Assembly (NCBI GenBank): GCA_028673005.1
Contig: CM054117.1
Span: 2,046,001 to 2,110,000 of the forward strand
Length of the DNA stretch: 64,000 nt
Reading direction: 5' to 3'
From: Tanypteryx hageni
Taxonomy: Eukaryota; Arthropoda; Insecta; Odonata; Petaluridae
The translations under genes and the position numbers were made by a program. The notes beneath the pieces were generated by a model. That model did not search any database. It was not told the DNA's origin and was given only the letters and a program-made list of their open reading frames with translations. Each line of letters begins with the position of its first letter. Position 1 is the first letter of the stretch. Below, in pieces: positions 46,385 through 60,400 of this stretch.

Positions 46385-49050
46385 TCTCCTTCCTCCACTC
46401 ATCCCGTCTTCCTCTTACTTCTTCCTCTCCTCTATCATTCCTCCACTCCTCCCGTCTTCCTCTCTTTCCTTCCTCTCCTCTCTCTTTCCTCCAATCCTCT
46501 GTCTTCCTCTCATTTCTTACTTTTCCTTTCTCCTTCCTCTACTCCTCCCGTCTTCCTCTCACTCCTTCCTCTCCTCTCTCCTTCCTCCATTCCTCCTGTC
46601 TTCCTCTCACTCCTTCCTCTCCTCTCTCCTTCCTCCATTCCTCCTGTCTTCCTCTCACTCCTTCCTCTTCTCTCTTCTTCCTCCATTCCTCCCGTTTTCC
46701 TCACACTCCTTCCTCTATACTCTCTTTCCTTCATTCTTCCTGTCTTCCTGTCACTCCTTCCTCTTCTCTCTACTTCCTCCATTCCTCCCGTCTTCCTCTC
46801 ACTCCTTCCTCTCCTCTCTCCTGCCTCCACTCCTCCCGTCTTCCTCTCATTTCTTCCTCTCCTCTCTCCTTCCTCCAATCCTCCCGTCTTCCTCTCACTC
46901 CATACTCTCTTCTATCTTTCCTCCATTCCTCCCGTCTTCCTCTCACTCCTTCCTCTCCTCTCTCCTTCCTCGATACCTCCCGTCTTTCTCTCATTTCTTC
47001 CTCTCCTCTCTAATTCCTCAACTCCTCCCGTCTTCCTCTCACTCCTTCCCCTCCTCTCTCTTACCTCCACTCCTCCCGTGTTCCTCTCACTCCTTTCTCT
47101 CCTCTCTCTATCCACCAATCTTCTGTCTTCCTCTCACTTCTTCGTCTCCTCACTCCTTCTTCCATTCCTCCCGTCTTCCTCTCACTCCTTCCTCTCCTCT
47201 CTCCTTCCTCCATTCATCCCGTCTTCCTCTCACTTCTTCCTCTCCCCTCTCCTTCCTCCTCTCCTCCTGTCTTTCTCTCACTCCTTTCTCTCCTCTCTCC
47301 TTCCTCTACTCCTCCCGTCTTCCTCTCACTCCTTCCATTCCTCTATCTTTCCTCCATTCCTCTGTCTTCCTCTCACTCCTTCCTCTCCTCTTTCCTTCCT
47401 CCACTCCTCGCGTCTTACTCTCTTTTCTTCCTCTCCTCTCTCTTTCCTCAAATCCTCTGTCTTCCTCTCACTTCTTCTTTTCCTTTCTCCTTCCTCTACT
47501 CCTCCCGTCTTCCTCTCACTTCTTCCTCTCCTCTCTACTTTCTCCATTCCTTCTGTCTTCCTCTCACTCCTTCCTCTCCTCTCTCCTTCCTCCACTCCTC
47601 CCGTCTTACTCTCTTTTCTTCCTTTCCTCTCTCCTTCCTTCATTCCTCCAGTGTTACTCTCACTCCTTCCTCTCCTCTCTCTTTCCTCAAATCCTCGGTC
47701 TTCCTCTCACTTCTTCTTTTCCTTTCTCCTTCCTCTACTCCTCCCGTCTTCCTCTTACTCCTTCCTCTCCTCTCTCCTTCCTCCATTCCTCCTGTCTTCC
47801 TATAACTCCTTCCTCTTCTCTCTCCTTCCTCCATTCTTCCTGTCTTCCTGTCATTCCTTCCTCTCCTCTCTCCTTCCTCCATTCGAGCCGTTTTCCTCAC
47901 ACTCCTTCCTCTCCTCTCTCCTTCCTCCATTCCTCCCTTCTTCCTCTCACTCCTTCCTCACATCTCTCTTTCCTACAATCCTCTGTCTTCCTCTCACTTC
48001 TTCTTATCCTCTCTCCTTCCTCCATTCCTCCCGTCTTCCTCTCACTCCTTCCATTGCTCTCTCGTTCCTCCACCCCCCTGTCTTCCTCACAATCCTTCCT
48101 CTCCTCTCTCCTTCCTCCATTCCAGCCGTTTTCCTCACACTCCTTCCTCTCCTCTCTCCTTCCTCCATTCCTCCCTTCTTCCTCTCTCTTCTTCCTCTCC
48201 TCTCTCCTTCCTCCACTCCTCCCGTCTTCCTCTCTCTTCTTTCTTCCCCTCTCTCCTTCCTCCATTCCTCCCGTCTTCCTCTCACTTCTTCCTCTCCTCT
48301 CAACTTCCTCCACTCCTCCCGTCTTCCTCTCTCTTCTTTCTTCCCCTCTCTCCTTCCTCCATTCCTCCCGTCTTCCTCTCACTCTTTCCTCTTCTCTCTC
48401 TTTCCTCCACTCCTCCCGTCTTCCTCTCACTCCTTCCTCTCCTCTCTCCTTCCTCCATTCCTCCTGTCTTCCTCTCACTCCTTCTTCTTCTCTCTCCTTC
48501 CTCCATTCCTCCTGTCTTCCTCTCACTCCTTCCGCTTCTCTCTCCTTCCTCCATTCCTCCCGTCTTCCTCTCACTCTCTCTTTCCTCCACTCCTCCCATG
48601 TTCCTCTCACTCCTTTCTCTCCTCTCTCTATTCTCCACTCTTCTGTCTTCCTCTCACTCCTTCCTCTCCTCTCTCCTTCCTCCACTGCTCCCGTCATCAT
48701 CTGACTCCTTCCTCTCCTCTCTACTTCCTGCATTCCTTCCGTCTTCCTCTCACTTCTTCCTCTCCTCTATCATTCCTCCACTCCTCCCGTCTTCCTCTCT
48801 TTCCTTCCTCCATTCCTCCCGTCTTCCTCTCACTCCATACTCTCTTCTATCCTTCCTCCACTCCTCCCGTGTTACTCTCACTCCTTCCTCACCTCTCTCT
48901 TTCCTCCAATCCTCTGTCTTCCTCTCATTTCTTCTTATCCTCTCTCCTTCCTCCATTCCTCCTGTCTTCCTATAACTCCTTCCAGTCCTCTCTCTTTCCT
49001 CCACTCCTCTGTCTTCCTCTCAATCCTTCTTCTCCTCTCTCCTTCCTCCA
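46385..49050 (+). repeat. Right-arm higher-order repeat, copy 1
   Basis: A block of about 2.7 kb marked by CTTACTTCTTCC near its start, TTCGAGCCG or TTCCAGCCG units in the middle and CCCATGTTCC followed by CATCATCTGAC near its end. It matches 50,040-52,650 at offset 3,655, dropping to 3,607 after one monomer is lost near 52.1 kb. It matches 55.2-57.9 kb at offsets of about 8.8-8.9 kb. Confidence 0.87.
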
Positions 49051-49269
49051 CTCATCCCGTCTTCCTCTTACTTCTTCCTCTTCTCTATCATTCCTCAACT
49101 CCTCCCGTCTTCCTCTCTTTCCTTCCTCTCCTCTCTCTTTCCTCCAATCCTCTGTCTTCCTCTCATTTCTTACTTTTCCTTTCTCCTTCCTCTACTCCTC
49201 CCGTCTTCCTCTCACTCCTTCCTCTCCTCTCTCCTTCCTCCATTCCTCCTGTCTTCCTCTCACTCCTTC

Positions 49270-50020
49270 CTCTCCTCTCTCTTTCCTCCAATCCTCTGTC
49301 TTCCTCTCACTTCTTCCTCTCCTATATCATTCCTCCAGTCCTCACGTCTTCCTCTCTTTTCCTATTCTCCTCTCTCTTTCCTCCAATCCTCTGTCTTCCT
49401 CTCACTTCTTCCTCTACTCTCTCTTTCCTCCAATCCTCTGTCTTCCTCTCATTTATTCTTTTCCTTTCTCCTTCCTCTACTCCTCGCGTCTTCCTCTCAC
49501 TCCTTCCTCTCCTCTCTCCTTCCTCCATTCCTCTTGTCTTCCTCTCACTCCTTCCTCTTCTCTCTCCTTCCTCCACTCCTTCCGTCTTCCTCTCACTTCT
49601 TCCTCTCCTCTGTCATTCTTCCACTCCTCTGTCTTCCTCTCACTCCTTCCTCTTCTCTCTCCTTCCTCCACTCATCCCGTCTTCCTCTCACTTCTTCTTT
49701 TCCTCTCTCCTTCCTCCATTCCTCCCTTCTTCCTCTCACTCCTTTCTCTCCTCTCTCCTTCCTCCACTCCTCCCGTGTTACTCTCACTCCTTCCTCACCT
49801 CTCTCTTTCCTCCAATCCTCTGTCTTCCTCTCATTTCATCTTATCCTCTCTCCTTCCTCCATTCCTCCTGTCTTCCTCTAACTCCTTCCAGTCCTCTCTC
49901 TTTCCTCCACTACTCTGTCTTCCTCTCAATCCTTCCTCTTCTCTCTCCTTCCTCCATTACCCCTGATTTCCTCTCACTTCTTCCTCTCCTCTCTACTTCC
50001 TGCATTCCTTCCGTCCTCCT
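49270..50020 (+). repeat. Right-arm duplicated block, copy 2 (offset 5,105)
   Basis: Partner of about 44,165-44,915; diverges after the CTACTTCCTGCATTCC monomer. Confidence 0.85.
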
Positions 50021-50039
50021 CTCACTCCTTCCTCTCCTC

Positions 50040-52650
50040 TCTCCTTCCTCCACTCATCCCGTCTTCCTCTTACTTCTTCCTCTCCTCTATCATTCCTCCA
50101 CTCCTCCCGTCTTCCTCTCTTTCCTTCCTCTCCTCTCTCTTTCCTCCAATCCTCTGTCTTCCTCTCATTTCTTACTTTTCCTTTCTCCTTCCTCTACTCC
50201 TCCCGTCTTCCTCTCACTCCTTCCTCTCCTCTCTCCTTCCTCCATTCCTCCTGTCTTCCTCTCACTCCTTCCTCTCCTCTCTCCTTCCTCCATTCCTCCT
50301 GTCTTCCTCTCACTCCTTCCTCTTCTCTCTTCTTCCTCCATTCCTCCCGTTTTCCTCACACTCCTTCCTCTATACTCTCTTTCCTTCATTCTTCCTGTCT
50401 TCCTGTCACTCCTTCCTCTTCTCTCTACTTCCTCCATTCCTCCCGTCTTCCTCTCACTCCTTCCTCTCCTCTCTCCTGCCTCCACTCCTCCCGTCTTCCT
50501 CTCATTTCTTCCTCTCCTCTCTCCTTCCTCCAATCCTCCCGTCTTCCTCTCACTCCATACTCTCTTCTATCTTTCCTCCATTCCTCCCGTCTTCCTCTCA
50601 CTCCTTCCTCTCCTCTCTCCTTCCTCGATACCTCCCGTCTTTCTCTCACTTCTTCCTCTCCTCTCTAATTCCTCAACTCCTCCCTTCTTCCTCTCACTCC
50701 TTCCCCTCCTCTCTCTTACCTCCACTCCTCCCGTGTTCCTCTCACTCCTTTCTCTCCTCTCTCTATCCACCACTCTTCTGTCTTCCTCTCACTTCTTCGT
50801 CTCCTCACTCCTTCTTCCATTCCTCCCGTCTTCCTCTCACTCCTTCCTCTCCTCTCTCCTTCCTCCATTCATCCCGTCTTCCTCTCACTTCTTCCTCTCC
50901 CCTCTCCTTCCTCCTCTCCTCCTGTCTTTCTCTCACTCCTTTCTCTCCTCTCTCCTTCCTCTACTCCTCCCGTCTTCCTCTCACTCCTTCCATTCCTCTA
51001 TCTTTCCTCCATTCCTCTGTCTTCCTCTCACTCCTTCCTCTCCTCTTTCCTTCCTCCACTCCTCGCGTCTTACTCACTTTTCTTCCTCTCCTCTCTCTTT
51101 CCTCAAATCCTCTGTCTTCCTCTCACTTCTTCTTTTCCTTTCTCCTTCCTCTACTCCTCCCGTCTTCCTCTCACTTCTTCCTCTCCTCTCTACTTTCTCC
51201 ATTCCTTCTGTCTTCCTCTCACTCCTTCCTCTCCTCTCTCCTTCCTCCACTCCTCCCGTCTTACTCTCTTTTCTTCCTTTCCTCTCTCCTTCCTTCATTC
51301 CTCCAGTGTTACTCTCACTCCTTCCTCTCCTCTCTCTTTCCTCAAATCCTCGGTCTTCCTCTCACTTCTTCTTTTCCTTTCTCCTTCCTCTACTCCTCCC
51401 GTCTTCCTCTTACTCCTTCCTCTCCTCTCTCCTTCCTCCATTCCTCCTGTCTTCCTATAACTCCTTCCTCTTCTCTCTCCTTCCTCCATTCTTCCTGTCT
51501 TCCTGTCATTCCTTCCTCTCCTCTCTCCTTCCTCCATTCCAGCCGTTTTCCTCACACTCCTTCCTCTCCTCTCTCCTTCCTCCATTCCTCCCTTCTTCCT
51601 CTCACTCCTTCCTCACCTCTCTCTTTCCTACAATCCTCTGTCTTCCTCTCACTTCTTCTTATCCTCTCTCCTTCCTCCATTCCTCCCGTCTTCCTCTCAC
51701 TCCTTCCATTGCTCTCTCGTTCCTCCACCCCCCTGTCTTCCTCTCAATCCTTCCTCTCCTCTCTCCTTCCTCCATTCCAGCCGTTTTCCTCACACTCCTT
51801 CCTCTCCTCTCTCCTTCCTCCATTCCTCCCTTCTTCCTCTCTCTTCTTCCTCTCCTCTCTCCTTCCTCCACTCCTCCCGTCTTCCTCTCTCTTCTTTCTT
51901 CCCCTCTCTCCTTCCTCCATTCCTCCCGTCTTCCTCTCACTTCTTCCTCTCCTCTCAACTTCCTCCACTCCTCCCGTCTTCCTCTCTCTTCTTTCTTCCC
52001 CTCTCTCCTTCCTCCATTCCTCCCGTCTTCCTCTCACTCTTTCCTCTTCTCTCTCTTTCCTCCACTCCTCCCGTCTTCCTCTCACTCCTTCCTCTCCTCT
52101 CTCCTTCCTCCATTCCTCCTGTCTTCGTCTCACTTCTTCCGCTTCTCTCTCCTTCCTCCATTCCTCCCGTCTTCCTCTCACTCTCTCTTTCCTCCACTCC
52201 TCCCATGTTCCTCTCACTCCTTTCTCTCCTCTCTCTATTCTCCACTCTTCTGTCTTCCTCTCACTCCTTCCTCTCCTCTCTCCTTCCTCCACTCCTCCCG
52301 TCATCATCTGACTCCTTCCTCTCCTCTCTACTTCCTGCATTCCTTCCGTCTTCCTCTCACTTCTTCCTCTCCTCTATCATTCCTCCACTCCTCCCGTCTT
52401 CCTCTCTTTCCTTCCTCCATTCCTCCCGTCTTCCTCTCACTCCATACTCTCTTCTATCCTTCCTCCACTCCTCCCGTGTTACTCTCACTCCTTCCTCACC
52501 TCTCTCTTTCCTCCAATCCTCTGTCTTCCTCTCATTTCTTCTTATCCTCTCTCCTTCCTCCATTCCTCCTGTCTTCCTATAACTCCTTCCAGTCCTCTCT
52601 CCTTCCTCCACTCCTCTGTCTTCCTCTCAATCCTTCTTCTCCTCTCTCCT
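50040..52650 (+). repeat. Right-arm higher-order repeat, copy 2
   Basis: Same monomer order as 46,385-49,050, one 48-bp monomer shorter near 52,130. Confidence 0.87.
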
Positions 52651-55204
52651 TCCTCCATTCCTCCCGTGTTCCTCTCACTCCTTCCATTGCTCTCTCGTTC
52701 CTCCACCCCCCTGTCTTCCTCTCAATCCTTCCTCTCCTCTCTCCTTCCTCCACTCCTCCTGTTTTCCTCACACTCCTTCCACTCCTCTCTCCTTCCTCCA
52801 TTCCTCCTTTCTTCCTCTCACTCCTTCCTCTCCTCTCTCCTTCCTCCATTCTTCCTGTCTTCCTGTCATTCCTTCCTCTTCTCTCTCCTACTTCCACTTC
52901 TCCCGTCTTCCTCTCAGTCCTTCCTCTCCTCTCTCCTTCCTCCATTGCTCCCGTCTTCCTCTCAGTCCTTCCTCTTCTCTCTCCTTCCTCCACTCCTCCC
53001 GTCTTCCTCTCTCTTCTTCCTCTCCTCTATCCTTCCTCCACTCCTCCCGTCTTCCTCTCTCTTCTTTCTTCCCCTCACCTTCCTCCATTCCTCCCGTCTT
53101 CCTCTCACTTCTTCCTCTCCTCTCTACTTCCTCCACTCCTCCCGTCTTCCTCTCTCTTCTTTCTTCCCCTCTCTCCTTCCTCCATTCCTCCCGTCTTCCT
53201 CTCACTCTTTCCCCTTCTCTCTCTTTCCTCCACTCCTCCCGTCTTCCTCTCACTCCTTCCTCTCCTCTCTCCTTCCTCCATTCCTCCTGTCTTCCTCTCA
53301 CTCCTTCCTCTTCTCTCTCCTTCCTCCATTCCTCCTGTCTTCCTCTCACTCCTTCCTCTTCTCTCTCCTTCCTCCACTCCTCCCGTGTTACTCTCACTCC
53401 TTCCTCACCTCTCTCTTTCCTCCAATCCTCTGTCTTCCTCTCATTTCATCTTATCCTCTCTCCTTCCTCCATTCCTCCTGTCTTCCTCTAACTCCTTCCA
53501 GTCCTCTCTCTTTCCTCCACTACTCTGTCTTCCTCTCAATCCTTCCTCTTCTCTCTCCTTCCTCCATTACCCCTGTTTTCCTCTCACTTCTTCCTCTCCT
53601 CTCTACTTCCTGCATTCCTTCCGTCCTCCTCTCACTCCTTCCTCTCCTCTCTCCTTCCTCCACTCATCCCGTCTTCCTCTCACTTCTTCCTCTCCTCTAT
53701 CATTCCTCCACTCCTCCCGTCTTCCTCTCTTTCCTTCATCTCCTCTCTCTTTCCTCCAATCCTCTGTCTTCCTCTCATTTCTTCCTCTCTTCTATCATTC
53801 CTCCACTCCTCCCGTCTTACTCTATCTTCTTCCTCTCCTCTCATTCCTCCACTCCTCTGTCTTCCTCTCACTCCTTCCTCTTCTCTCTCCTTCCTCCACT
53901 CATCCCGTCTTCCTCTCACTTCTTCCTTTCCTCTCTCCTTCCTCCATTCCTCCCTTCTTCCTCTCACTCCTTCCTCTCCTCTCTCCTTCCTCCACTCCTC
54001 CCGTGTTACCCTCACTCCTTCCTCACCTCTCTCTTTCCTCCAATCCTCTGTCTTCCTCTCATTTCTTCTTATACTCTCTCCTTCCTCCATTCCTCCTGTC
54101 TTCCTCTAACTCCTTCCAGTCCTCTCTCTTTCCTCCACTCCTCTGTCTTCCTCTCAATCCTTCCTCTTCTCTCTCCTTCCTCCATTACTCCTGTTTTCCT
54201 CTCACTTCTTCCTCTCCTCTCTACTTCCTGCATTCCTTCCGTCTTCCTCTCACTCCTTCCTCTCCTCTCTCCTTCCTCTCCTCTCTCCTTCCTCCACTCA
54301 TCCCGTCTTCCTCTCACTTCTTCCTCTCCTCTATCATTCCTCCACTCCTTCCGTCTTCCTCTCTTTCCTTCCTCTCCTCTCTCTTTCCTCCAATCCTCTG
54401 TCTTCCTCTCATTTCTTATTTTCCATTCTCCTTCCTCTACTCCTCCCGTCTTCCTCTCACTCCTTCCTCTTCTCTCTCCTTCCTCCATTCCTCCTGTCTT
54501 CCTCTCACCTCTTCCTCTCTCTCTCCTTCCTCCATTCCTCCCGTTTTCCTCCACTCCTTTCGTCTTCCTCTCACTTCTTCCTCTCTTCTCTCATGCCTAC
54601 GTTCCTCCTGTCTTCCTGTCACCCCTTCCTCTTCTCTCTTATTCCTCCATTCCTTCCGTCTTTCTCTCACTTCTTCCTCTCCTCTCTCCTTCCTCCATTC
54701 CTCCCGTTTTCCTCAAACTCCTTCCTCTCCTCTCTCCTTCCTCCACTCCTTCCGTCTTCCTCTCACTTCTTCCTCTCCTCTATCATTCCTCCACTCCTCC
54801 CGTCTTCCTCTCTTTCCTTCCTCTCCTCACTCTTTCCTCCAATCCTCTGTCTTCCTCTCATTTCTTCCTCGCCTCTCTCATTCCTCCACTCCTCTGTCTT
54901 CCTCCCACTCCTTCCTCTTCTCTCTCCTTCCTCCACTCATCCCGTCTTCCTCTCACTTCTTCCTTTCCTCTCTCCTTCCTTCATTCCTCCCTTCTTCCTC
55001 TCACTCCTTCCTCTCCTCTCTCCTTCCTCCACTCCTCCCGTGTTACTCTCACTCCTTCCTCACCTCTCTCTTTCCTCCAATCCTCTGTCTTCCTCTCATT
55101 TCTTCTTATCCTCTCTCCTTCCTCCATTCCTCCTGTCTTCCTCTAACTCCTTCCAGTCCTCTCTCTTTCCTCCACTCCTCTGTCTTCCTCTCAATCCTTC
55201 TTCT

Positions 55205-57925
55205 CCTCTCTCCTTCCTCCACTCATCCCGTCTTCCTCTTACTTCTTCCTCTCCTCTATCATTCCTCCACTCCTCCCGTCTTCCTCTCTTTCCTTCCTCT
55301 CCTCTCTCTTTCATCCAATCCTCTGTCTTCCTCTCATTTCTTACTTTTCCTTTCTCCTTCCTCTACTCCTCCCGTCTTCCTCTCACTCCTTCCTCTCCTC
55401 TCTCCTTCCTCCATTCCTCCTGTCTTCCTCTCACTCCTTCCTCTCCTCTCTCCTTCCTCCATTCCTCCTGTCTTCCTCTCACTCCTTCCTCTTCTCTCTT
55501 CTTCCTCCATTCCTCCCGTTTTCCTCACACTCCTTCCTCTCCTCTCTCTTTCCTTCATTCTTCCTGTCTTCCTGTCACTCCTTCCTCTTCTATCTACTTC
55601 CTCCATTCCTCCCGTCTTCCTCTCACTCCTTCCTCTCCTCTCTCCTGCCTCCACTCCTCCCGTCTTCCTCTACTCTCTCCTTCCTCCAATCCTCCCGTCT
55701 TCCTCTCACTCCATACTCTATTCTATCTTTCCTCCATTCCTCCCGTCTTCCTCTCACTCCTTCCTCTCCTCTCTCCTTCCTCGATACCTCCCGTCTTTCT
55801 CTCACTTCTTCCTCTCCTCTCTAATTCCTCAACTCCTCCCGTCTTCCTCTCACTCCTTCCCCTCCTCTCTCTTACCTCCACTCCTCCCGTGTTCCTCTCA
55901 CTCCTTCCTCTCCTCTCTCTATCCACCACTCTTCTGTCTTCCTCTCACTTCTTCGTCTCCTCACTCCTTCTTCCATACCTCCCGTCTTCCTCTCACTCCT
56001 TCCTCTCCTCTCTCCTTCCTCCATTCATCCCGTCTTCCTCTCACTTCTTCCTCTCCCCTCTCCTTCCTCCTCTCCTCCTGTCTTTCTCTCACTCCTTTCT
56101 CTCCTCTCTCCTTCCTCTACTCCTCCCGTTTTCCTCTCACACCTTCCTCTCCTCTCTCTTTCCTCCACTCCTCTGTCATCCTCTCACTTCTTCTTATCCT
56201 CTCTCCTTCCTCCATTCCTCCCGTCTTCCTCTCACTCCTTCCATTCCTCTATCTTTCCTCCATTCCTCTGCCTTCCTCTCACTCCTTCCTCTCCTCTTTC
56301 CTTCCTCCACTCCTCCCGTCTTACTCTCTTTTCTTCCTCTCCTCTCTCTTTCCTCAAATCCTCTGTCTTCCTCTCACTTCTTCTTTTCCTTTCTCCTTCC
56401 TCTACTCCTCCCGTCTTCCTCTCACTTCTTCCTCTCCTCTCTACTTTCTCCATTCCTTCTGTCTTCCTCTCACTCCTTCCTCTCCTCTCTCCTTCCTCCA
56501 CTCCTCCCGTCTTACTCTCTTTTCTTCCTTTCCTCTCTCCTTCCTTCATTCCTCCAGTGTTACTCTCACTCCTTCCTCTCCTCTCTCTTTCCTCAAATCC
56601 TCGGTCTTCCTCTCACTTCTTCTTTTCCTTTCTCCTTCCTCTACTCCTCCCGTCTTCCTCTTACTCCTTCCTCTCCTCTCTCCTTCCTCCATTCCTCCTG
56701 TCTTCCTATAACTCCTTCCTCTTCTCTCTCCTTCCTCCATTCTTCCTGTCTTCCTGTCATTCCTTCCTCTCCTCTCTCCTTCCTCCATTCCAGCCGTTTT
56801 CCTCACACTCCTTCCTCTCCTCTCTCTTTCCTCCATTCCTCCCTTCTTCCTCTCACTCCTTCCTCACCTCTCTCTTTCCTACAATCCTCTGTCTTCCTCT
56901 CACTTCTTCTTATCCTCTCTCCTTCCTCCATTCCTCCCGTCTTCCTCTCACTCCTTCCATTGCTCTCTCGTTCCTCCACCCCCCTGTCTTCCTCTCAATC
57001 CATCCTCTCCTCTCTCCTTCCTCCATTCCAGCCGTTTTCCTCACACTCCTTCCTCTCCTCTCTCCTTCCTCCATTCCTCCCTTCTTCCTCTCTCTTCTTC
57101 CTCTCCTCTCTCCTTCCTCCACTCCTCCCGTCTTCCTCTCTCTTCTTTCTTCCCCTCTCTCCTTCCTCCATTCCTCCCGTCTTCCTCTCACTTCTTCCTC
57201 TCCTCTCAACTTCCTCCACTCCTCCCGTCTTCCTCTCTCTTCTTTCTTCCCCTCTCTCCTTCCTCCATTCCTCCCGTCTTCCTCTCACTCTTTCCTCTTC
57301 TCTCTCTTTCCTCCACTCCTCCCGTCTTCCTCTCACTCCTTCCTCTCCTCTCTCCTTCCTCCATTCCTCCTGTCTTCCTCTCACTCCTTCCTCTTCTCTC
57401 TCCTTCCTCCATTCCTCCTGTCTTCCTCTCAATCCTTCCTCTTCTCTCTCCTTCCTCCATTCCTCCCGTCTTCCTCTCACTCTCTCTTTCCTCCACTCCT
57501 CCCATGTTCCTCTCACTCCTTTCTCTCCTCTCTCTATTCTCCACTCTTCTGTCTTCCTCTCACTCCTTCCTCTCCTCTCTCCTTCCTCCACTCCTACCGT
57601 CATCATCTGACTCCTTCCTCTCCTCTCTACTTCCTGCATTCCTTCCGTCTTCCTCTCACTTCTTCCTCTCCTCTATCATTCCTCCACTCCTCCCGTCTTC
57701 CTCTCTTTCCTTCCTCCATTCCTCCCGTCTTCCTCTCACTCCATACTCTCTTCTATCCTTCCTCCACTCCTCCCGTGTTACTCTCACTCCTTCCTCACCT
57801 CTCTCTTTCCTCCAATCCTCTGTCTTCCTCTCATTTCTTCTTATCCTCTCTCCTTCCTCCATTCCTCCTGTCTTTCTCTAACTCCTTCCAGTCCTCTCTC
57901 TTACCTCCACTCCTCTGTCTTCCTC
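55205..57925 (+). repeat. Right-arm higher-order repeat, copy 3
   Basis: Matches copy 2 with offset 5,251 in its central part (51,295 with 56,546; 51,659 with 56,910). It carries an extra segment near 56.1-56.2 kb with a CTCTGTCATCC variant that copies 1 and 2 lack. Confidence 0.85.
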
Positions 57926-60400
57926 TCAATCCTTCTTCTCCTCTCTCCTTCCTCCACTCATCCCGTCTTCCTCTTACTTCTTCCTCTCCTCTATCATTCC
58001 TCCACTCCTCCCGTCTTCCTCTCTTTCCTTCCTCTCCTCTCTCTTTCCTCCAATCCTCTGTCTTCCTCTCATTTCTTACTTTTCCTTTCTCCTTCCTCTA
58101 CTCCTCCCGTCTTCCTCTCACTCCTTCCTCTCCTCTCTCCTTCCTCCATTCCTCCTGTCTTCCTCTCACTCCTTCCTCTCCTCTCTCCTTCCTCCATTCC
58201 TCCTGTCTTCCTCTCACTCCTTCCTCTTCTCTCTTCTTCCTCCATTCCTCCCGTTTTCCTCACACTCCTTCCTCTCCTCTCTCTTTCCTTCATTCTTCCT
58301 GTCTTCCTGTCACTCCTTCCTCTTCTCTCTACTTCCTCCATTCCTCCCGTCTTCCTCTCACTCCTTCCTCTCCTCTCTCCTGCCTCCACTCCTCCCGTCT
58401 TCCTCTCATTTCTTCCTCTCCTCTCTCCTTCCTCCAATCCTCCCGTCTTCCTCTCACTCCATACTCTCTTCTATCTTTCCTCCATTCCTCCCGTCTTCCT
58501 CTCACTCCTTCCTCTCCTCTCTCCTTCCTCGATACCTCCCGTCTTTCTCTCACTTCTTCCTCTCCTCTCTAATTCCTCAACTCCTCCCGTCTTCCTCTCA
58601 CTCCTTCCCCTCCTCTCTCTTACCTCCACTCCTCCCGTGTTCCTCTCACTCCTTCCTCTCCTCTCTCTATCCACCACTCTTCTGTCTTCCTCTCACTTCT
58701 TCGTCTCCTCACTCCATCTTCCATTCCTCCCGTCTTCCTCTCTCTCCTTCCTCTCCTCTCTCCTTCCTCCATTCATCCCGTCTTCCTCTCACTTCTTCCT
58801 CTCCCCTCTCCTTCCTCCTCTCCTCCTGTCTTTCTCTCACTCCTTTCTCTCCTCTCTCCTTCCTCTACTCCTCCCGTTTTCCTCTCACACCTTCCTCTCC
58901 TCTCTCTTTCCTCCACTCCTCTGTCATCCTCTCACTTCTTCTTATCCTGTCTCCTTCCTGCATTCCTCCCGTCTTCCTCTCACTCCTTCCATTCCTCTAT
59001 CTTTCCTCCATTCCTCTGTCTTCCTCTCACTCCTTCCTCTCCTCTTTCCTTCCTCCACTCCTCCCGTCTTACTCTCTTTTCTTCCTCTCCTCTCTCTTTC
59101 CTCAAATCCTCTGTCTTCCTCTCACTTCTTCTTTTCCTTTCTCCTTCCTCTACTCCTCCCGTCTTCCTCTCACTTCTTCCTCTCCTCTCTACTTTCTCCA
59201 TTCCTTCTGTCTTCCTCTCACTCCTTCCTCTCCTCTCTCCTTCCTCCACTCCTCCCGTCTTACTCTCTTTTCTTCCTTTCCTCTCTCCTTCCTTCATTCC
59301 TCCAGTGTTACTCTCACTCCTTCCTCTCCTCTCTCTTTCCTCAAATCCTCTGTCTTCCTCTCACTTCTTCTTTTCCTTTCTCCTTCCTCTACTCCTCCCG
59401 TCTTCCTCTTACTCCTTCCTCTCCTCTCTCCTTCCTCCATTCCTCCTGTCTTCCTATAACTCCTTCCTCTTCTCTCTCCTTCCTCCATTCTTCCTGTCTT
59501 CCTGTCATTCCTTCCTCTCTTCTCTCCTTCCTCCATTCCAGCCGTTTTCCTCACACTCCTTCCTCTCCTCTCTCCTTCCTCCATTCCTCCCTTCTTCCTC
59601 TCACTCCTTCCTCACCTCTCTCTTTCCTACAATCCTCTGTCTTCCTCTCACTTCTTCTTATCCTCTCTCCTTCCTCCATTCCTCCCGTCTTCCTCTCACT
59701 CCTTCCATTGCTCTCTCGTTCCTCCACCCCCCTGTCTTCCTCTCAATCCTTCCTCTCCTCTCTCCTTCCTCCATTCCAGCCGTTTTCCTCACACTCCTTC
59801 CTCTCCTCTCTCCTTCCTCCATTCCTCCCTTCTTCCTCTCTCTTCTTCCTCTCCTCTCTCCTTCCTCCACTCCTCCCGTCTTCCTCTCTCTTCTTTCTTC
59901 CCCTCTCTCCTTCCTCCATTCCTCCCGTCTTCCTCTCACTTCTTCCTCTCCTCTCAACTTCCTCCACTCCTCCCGTCTTCCTCTCTCTTCTTTCTTCCCC
60001 TCTCTCCTTCCTCCATTCCTCCCGTCTTCCTCTCACTCTTTCCTCTTCTCTCTCTTTCCTCCACTCCTCCCGTCTTCCTCTCACTCCTTCCTCTCCTCTC
60101 TCCTTCCTCCATTCCTCCTGTCTTCCTCTCACTCCTTCCTCTTCTCTCTCCTTCCTCCATTCCTCCTGTCTTCCTCTCACTCCTTCCTCTTCTCTCTCCT
60201 TCCTCCATTCCTCCCGTCTTCCTCTCACTCTCTCTTTCCTCCACTCCTCCCATGTTCCTCTCACTCCTTTCTCTCCTCTCTCTATTCTCCACTCTTCTGT
60301 CTTCCTCTCACTCCTTCCTCTCCTCTCTCCTTCCTCCACTCCTCCCGTCATCATCTGACTCCTTCCTCTCCTCTCTACTTCCTGCATTCCTTCCGTCATC
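57926..60400 (+). repeat. Right-arm higher-order repeat, copy 4
   Basis: Matches copy 3 at a constant offset of 2,748 (56,232 with 58,980; 56,546 with 59,294; 56,910 with 59,658; 57,206 with 59,954). Copies 3 and 4 are thus directly adjacent tandem units of 2,748 bp. Confidence 0.87.
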